Source: Paenibacillus taichungensis (lineage in GTDB: Bacteria; Bacillota; Bacilli; Paenibacillales; Paenibacillaceae). Taken from it: a stretch of 35,181 bases of DNA. The position numbers and the translations under genes are program-made. Below the pieces are notes generated by a model, which made no database searches, had not been told where the DNA came from, and was given only the letters and a program-made list of their open reading frames with translations. The number at the start of each line of letters is the position of its first letter. The first letter of the stretch is position 1. The stretch spans positions 1 through 35,181 of the forward strand of contig NZ_QEVW01000016.1 of NCBI RefSeq assembly GCF_003287275.1, in the 5' to 3' direction. Shown here piece after piece: positions 32,729-35,181 of the stretch.

Positions 32729-34105
32729 ATGGATCGTTTCTTTAAACTAAAAGAAAATGGAACGAACGTTAGAACGGAGATTGTTGCGGGTCTTACTACC
32801 TTTATGACAATGGCGTACATTCTTTTCGTAAACACGTTGTTCTTGGGATCAGCCGGAGCCGGTATGTCGGACAATGCAGTATTTTTTGCAACAGCCGTAG
32901 GTGCTGGTTTGATGACCATCATTATGGGATTGTTTGTTAATATTCCGATTGCCCTTGCACCGGGTATGGGTTTGAACGCATACTTCATGACCGTAGTTCT
33001 GAGCTCCAACGGCGCGATTACCTGGCAGGCAGCTCTAGGAGCTGTGTTCCTCTCAGGTATTGTATTCATTATTCTGACTGTAACCAAAATCCGTCAAATG
33101 CTGCTCGTTGCAGTTCCGGACTCATTAAAGATGGCAATTACGGTTGGTATTGGTCTCTTTATTACCATTGTGGGTTTCAAACTGGCTAATCTGGTGGCTG
33201 TAACAGTCAATGTTGCGCCTGATGCGGATCTGAGCCAACCGATTCCAGGGAGCGGTTTTAACCTGTCTTTAGGTAATTTTATCACGCATCATGATGCATT
33301 ACTGGCTCTGATTGGACTGTTCATTATCGCTATACTGATGGTTATGCGCGTCAAAGGCGCACTGCTGATCGGTATCATTGCCACAACGTTGATTGGTATC
33401 CCAATGGGCGTTACGAATCTCAGCGGCTTGTCCGGTGCAAGCTGGATGCCTAACTTTAGTGATCTGGCAGTTGGACAACTGGATTTGAAAGGTGCCATTA
33501 GTCTTGGATTGTTCGAAATCATCTTCATCTTCACCTTTGTAGAGCTGTTTGACACATTCGGAACGATGGTAGGTACAGCAACACGAATGGGGATTATGAA
33601 GGACAAGAAAAAAGGTGAGAAAACAGTTGGTAAAGCAATGCTTGTCGATGCAGTAGGTGTAAGTGCAGGGGCTGCACTGGGTACAAGTACAATTACCGCT
33701 TTTGTCGAAAGTGCCTCTGGCGTCGAAGCTGGTGGACGTACAGGTCTGACCTCTGTAACGACAGGTATCCTGTTCATCCTGGCTTTGTTTATAGCTCCGC
33801 TGGCATTGGTTGTTCCGTCCGCAGCAACAGCTCCAGCATTGATTATCGTGGGTGTTTTGATGATGAGTCAGGTTCGCAGCATTGAGTGGGATGATTTCCT
33901 GCAAGCTTTCCCGGCGTTCCTTACCATTGTACTGATGCCTTTCACTGGAGGAATTGCAAACGGGATCTCCGCAGGGATTATATCCTATGTAATCTTGGCC
34001 GTATTCGGTAATCTGGTTACCGAGCGCAAAGTGAAGATCCACTGGCTTATGTGGATATTGGCTATCATTGTTATATGCCGGTATGTATTTATCGGTGGAG
34101 AATAA
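32729..34105 (+). CDS. NCS2 family purine permease (PbuG/PbuO-like)
   Basis: This 458-residue protein has about twelve to fourteen hydrophobic helices and the AzgA/PbuG subgroup marks: EIVAGLTTFMTMAYILFVN at the start, ALAPGMGLNAYF near 85-96, FVELFDTFGTMVGTATRMG near 271-289, and LGTSTITAFVESASGVEAGGRTGL near 311-334. The guanine riboswitch in its leader supports hypoxanthine/guanine uptake. The SD GGGGGAG is about 10 nt before ATG 32729. It is a single-gene unit. I do not assign pbuG or pbuO, since paralogues are common. Confidence 0.95.
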   Translation: MDRFFKLKENGTNVRTEIVAGLTTFMTMAYILFVNTLFLGSAGAGMSDNAVFFATAVGAGLMTIIMGLFVNIPIALAPGMGLNAYFMTVVLSSNGAITWQAALGAVFLSGIVFIILTVTKIRQMLLVAVPDSLKMAITVGIGLFITIVGFKLANLVAVTVNVAPDADLSQPIPGSGFNLSLGNFITHHDALLALIGLFIIAILMVMRVKGALLIGIIATTLIGIPMGVTNLSGLSGASWMPNFSDLAVGQLDLKGAISLGLFEIIFIFTFVELFDTFGTMVGTATRMGIMKDKKKGEKTVGKAMLVDAVGVSAGAALGTSTITAFVESASGVEAGGRTGLTSVTTGILFILALFIAPLALVVPSAATAPALIIVGVLMMSQVRSIEWDDFLQAFPAFLTIVLMPFTGGIANGISAGIISYVILAVFGNLVTERKVKIHWLMWILAIIVICRYVFIGGE

Positions 34106-34165
34106 AGGTTTGACTGAATGAATTGGGTCAGATACTAATAATGTATTGCTTATTTATGCAATTGA

Positions 34166-34209
34166 AAGAAGCGGAAGCCTTGAACTTTAACGGGGCTTTC
34201 GCTCTTTTT
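34166..34209 (+). terminator. Terminator of the purine permease gene
   Basis: AGCGGAAGCC (34170-34179) pairs with GGGCTTTCGCT (34193-34203) with wobble pairs, followed by CTTTTTG. An open frame of 73 codons across this hairpin is not a gene. Confidence 0.8.
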
Positions 34210-34258
34210 GTTTCTTATATATGTAGCGTTAGCTCTAAAAGAAGGGACAGGAGACTCT

Positions 34259-34286
34259 TTGAAATGTTCTACGTAGGGGATATTCT
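34259..34286 (+). promoter_or_regulatory. Possible promoter of the 129-residue orphan
   Basis: TTGAAA (34259-34264), 16 bp, TATTCT (34281-34286). Plausible but unproven. Confidence 0.4.
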
Positions 34287-34340
34287 TGATCTGTGGGAGA
34301 TCCAAATTGACTTTCTTCTATATATAAAGGGGGAACATAC

Positions 34341-34730
34341 ATGAGTTATGATTTGATGGTTTTTGATCCAGCCAAAGCTCCAGTTGATAAAGCGTCGTTT
34401 ATGAGATGGTATGGTGAGCAGACAAAGTGGGCGGAGGATCATTCCTATTCAGACATTAAGGTGAGCTCAGAGCAGCTGCAATGTTTTTACGAAGAGTTTA
34501 TTCTGACATTTCCTTCTATGAATGTAGACGACGATGTGTTTGAAGCAATGGAGGAAGCGGGAACAGATAATCGATTAACAGAATACTCACTAGGAAAAGA
34601 AGTGATTTATGCTGCATTCGCGTGGTCTGTTGCGGAAGAAGCCTATAAAATGATGAGTGAGTTGGCTAGGAAACATAAGGTTGGTTTCTTTGATGTAAGT
34701 GGCTCGGATGGTGAGATCATCAGACCCTGA
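34341..34730 (+). CDS. Conserved hypothetical protein, 129 residues
   Basis: This small acidic protein has no signal or membrane helix. It begins MSYDLMVFDPAKAPVDKASF and has MRWYGEQTKWAEDHSYSD, an N-terminal pattern I have seen in uncharacterised proteins of several bacteria, some of them near polymorphic toxins, but I cannot name a family. The C-terminal half (YAAFAWSVAEEAYKMMSELARKH.VGFFDVSG) looks like a helix followed by a beta strand. The RBS is AAGGGGG 7 nt before ATG 34341. It stands alone with its own terminator. Immunity-like function is only one possibility. Confidence 0.75.
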   Translation: MSYDLMVFDPAKAPVDKASFMRWYGEQTKWAEDHSYSDIKVSSEQLQCFYEEFILTFPSMNVDDDVFEAMEEAGTDNRLTEYSLGKEVIYAAFAWSVAEEAYKMMSELARKHKVGFFDVSGSDGEIIRP

Positions 34731-34761
34731 TCTTTATACTCAAATAAAAACATCTATAACT

Positions 34762-34800
34762 CAGGAAAGCGGGAGCGGAAACAGCCGATCCTGTTTTTTT
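34762..34800 (+). terminator. Terminator after the 129-residue orphan
   Basis: CAGGA (34762-34766) and TCCTG (34789-34793) with inner CGG/CCG, followed by eight Ts. Confidence 0.75.
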
Positions 34801-34874
34801 AGTTTTATAAATGATTATGAATTGGACAGGTCGGTATATCTGATTGAGATGAGTTAACAGCAAGACGGATACAA

Positions 34875-34914
34875 CCAGTTTGAAAGGTACTCTACTATAT
34901 ATAATAGAAACTGG
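34875..34914. other. Inverted repeat upstream of the tandem promoters
   Basis: CCAGTTT (34875-34881) and AAACTGG (34908-34914) enclose an AT-rich inner repeat (CTACTATATATAATAG). It lies in the gene-free stretch 34801-35042. A TATAAT is inside, but no -35 lies at proper distance. Confidence 0.45.
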
Positions 34915-35042
34915 TGCAATGAGAGAACTGCTATTCTCCCAAGTTTGGAAAGGTAGTTGCTGCTGCGAGATGAGTATCGTGTAAAGTATAATCGGAGTAG
35001 TGAGAAAAAGAGAACCGCTCACAGATAAATTAAAAATAAAGC

Positions 35043-35071
35043 TTGCATTACAAAACTGTACATGGTATATT
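35043..35071 (+). promoter_or_regulatory. rRNA-operon-like promoter P1
   Basis: TTGCAT (35043-35048), 17 bp, TATATT (35066-35071; TATAAT overlaps at 35071-35076). The -35 is preceded by AAAAATAAAGC. The following stretch CCGGCCAAGAAAACACGAG resembles sequences between tandem rrn promoters in Paenibacillus, from memory. Confidence 0.7.
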
Positions 35072-35152
35072 ATAATTCCGGCCAAGAAAACACGAGAAAC
35101 ACGGTGCGGCAAGCGAATGAAATAAGCTTCGAAAGAAACTTAAAAAAAGAGC

Positions 35153-35181
35153 TTGCAAATTTGGTTCGGATGTGATAAGAT
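35153..35181 (+). promoter_or_regulatory. rRNA-operon-like promoter P2 (ends at window edge)
   Basis: TTGCAA (35153-35158), 17 bp, TAAGAT (35176-35181). It repeats the P1 layout, including the preceding AAAAAAAGAGC. The window stops at its -10 box, so the transcribed gene lies outside; a 16S rRNA or tRNA gene is the most likely next feature. Confidence 0.65.

Noticed and set aside
33299..34042. 247-codon frame antisense to the purine permease
   Set aside because: Cys/His/Gln-rich shadow of a membrane protein gene, without RBS.
34123..34344. 73-codon frame after the permease
   Set aside because: It spans the permease terminator hairpin and has no SD.
34720..35112. 130-codon minus-strand frame at the right end
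   Set aside because: It crosses a terminator and the P1 promoter and has no RBS.
1..35181. CRISPR array, prophage, insertion sequence or tRNA gene
   Set aside because: No regularly spaced repeats, transposase, integrase or phage structural protein, and no tRNA-like cloverleaf, were seen.

Overview
The window looks like a chromosomal segment of a low-to-moderate GC, endospore-forming Firmicute, most likely Paenibacillus or a close relative. The evidence is two spore germinant-receptor gene clusters, strong AGGAGG-type ribosome binding sites, a tryptophan T-box, a guanine riboswitch, frequent GTG and TTG starts, and an rRNA-operon-like tandem promoter at the right edge. No phage, transposase or CRISPR array is visible. 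Genus is inferred from overall protein character; no database search was run.

Left part (1-11.5 kb). Two copies of a palindromic, GC-rich repeat lie in front of a small sensory-rhodopsin-transducer-like protein. A minus-strand block follows: a germinant receptor operon in the order gerB-gerA-gerC with overlapping genes (4644 down to 934), preceded by tryptophanyl-tRNA synthetase (trpS). trpS has a leader of about 700 nt holding a promoter, a Trp T-box, several hairpins and a short out-of-frame ORF with tandem Trp codons that runs across the trpS start. Next come an EamA exporter and a divergent MocR-type regulator, a GsaB-type glutamate-1-semialdehyde aminomutase and a LytR-CpsA-Psr cell wall protein.

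Middle part (11.5-22.5 kb). An ABC-2 exporter (one ATPase, two permeases) is followed by a Bcp/PrxQ peroxiredoxin. A second, minus-strand germinant receptor operon follows: gerA, gerC, a two-helix small membrane protein resembling D subunits, and two tandem gerB paralogues. A good sigma-G-type promoter precedes it. Divergent from it is an MFS exporter whose sigma-A promoter is overlapped by two inverted repeats. A DedA membrane protein ends this part.

Right part (22.5-35.2 kb). A secreted NodB-type polysaccharide deacetylase with two C-terminal stalk repeats is followed by a MoxR / DUF58 / transglutaminase operon whose last gene ends in a very GC-rich segment. Then come guaA, a leucine-rich-repeat protein, a small lipoprotein, a guanine riboswitch controlling an NCS2 purine permease, and an orphan 129-residue protein. 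The final 140 bp contain two TTGCA-type promoters resembling the start of an rRNA operon; the window stops at the second -10 box.

Themes: spore germination (two receptor operons), cell envelope remodelling (LCP, deacetylase, transglutaminase operon, DedA), and RNA-controlled metabolism (trpS, purine uptake). The most unusual observations are the layered trpS leader and a Cys motif in TrpRS that resembles a known [4Fe-4S] site.
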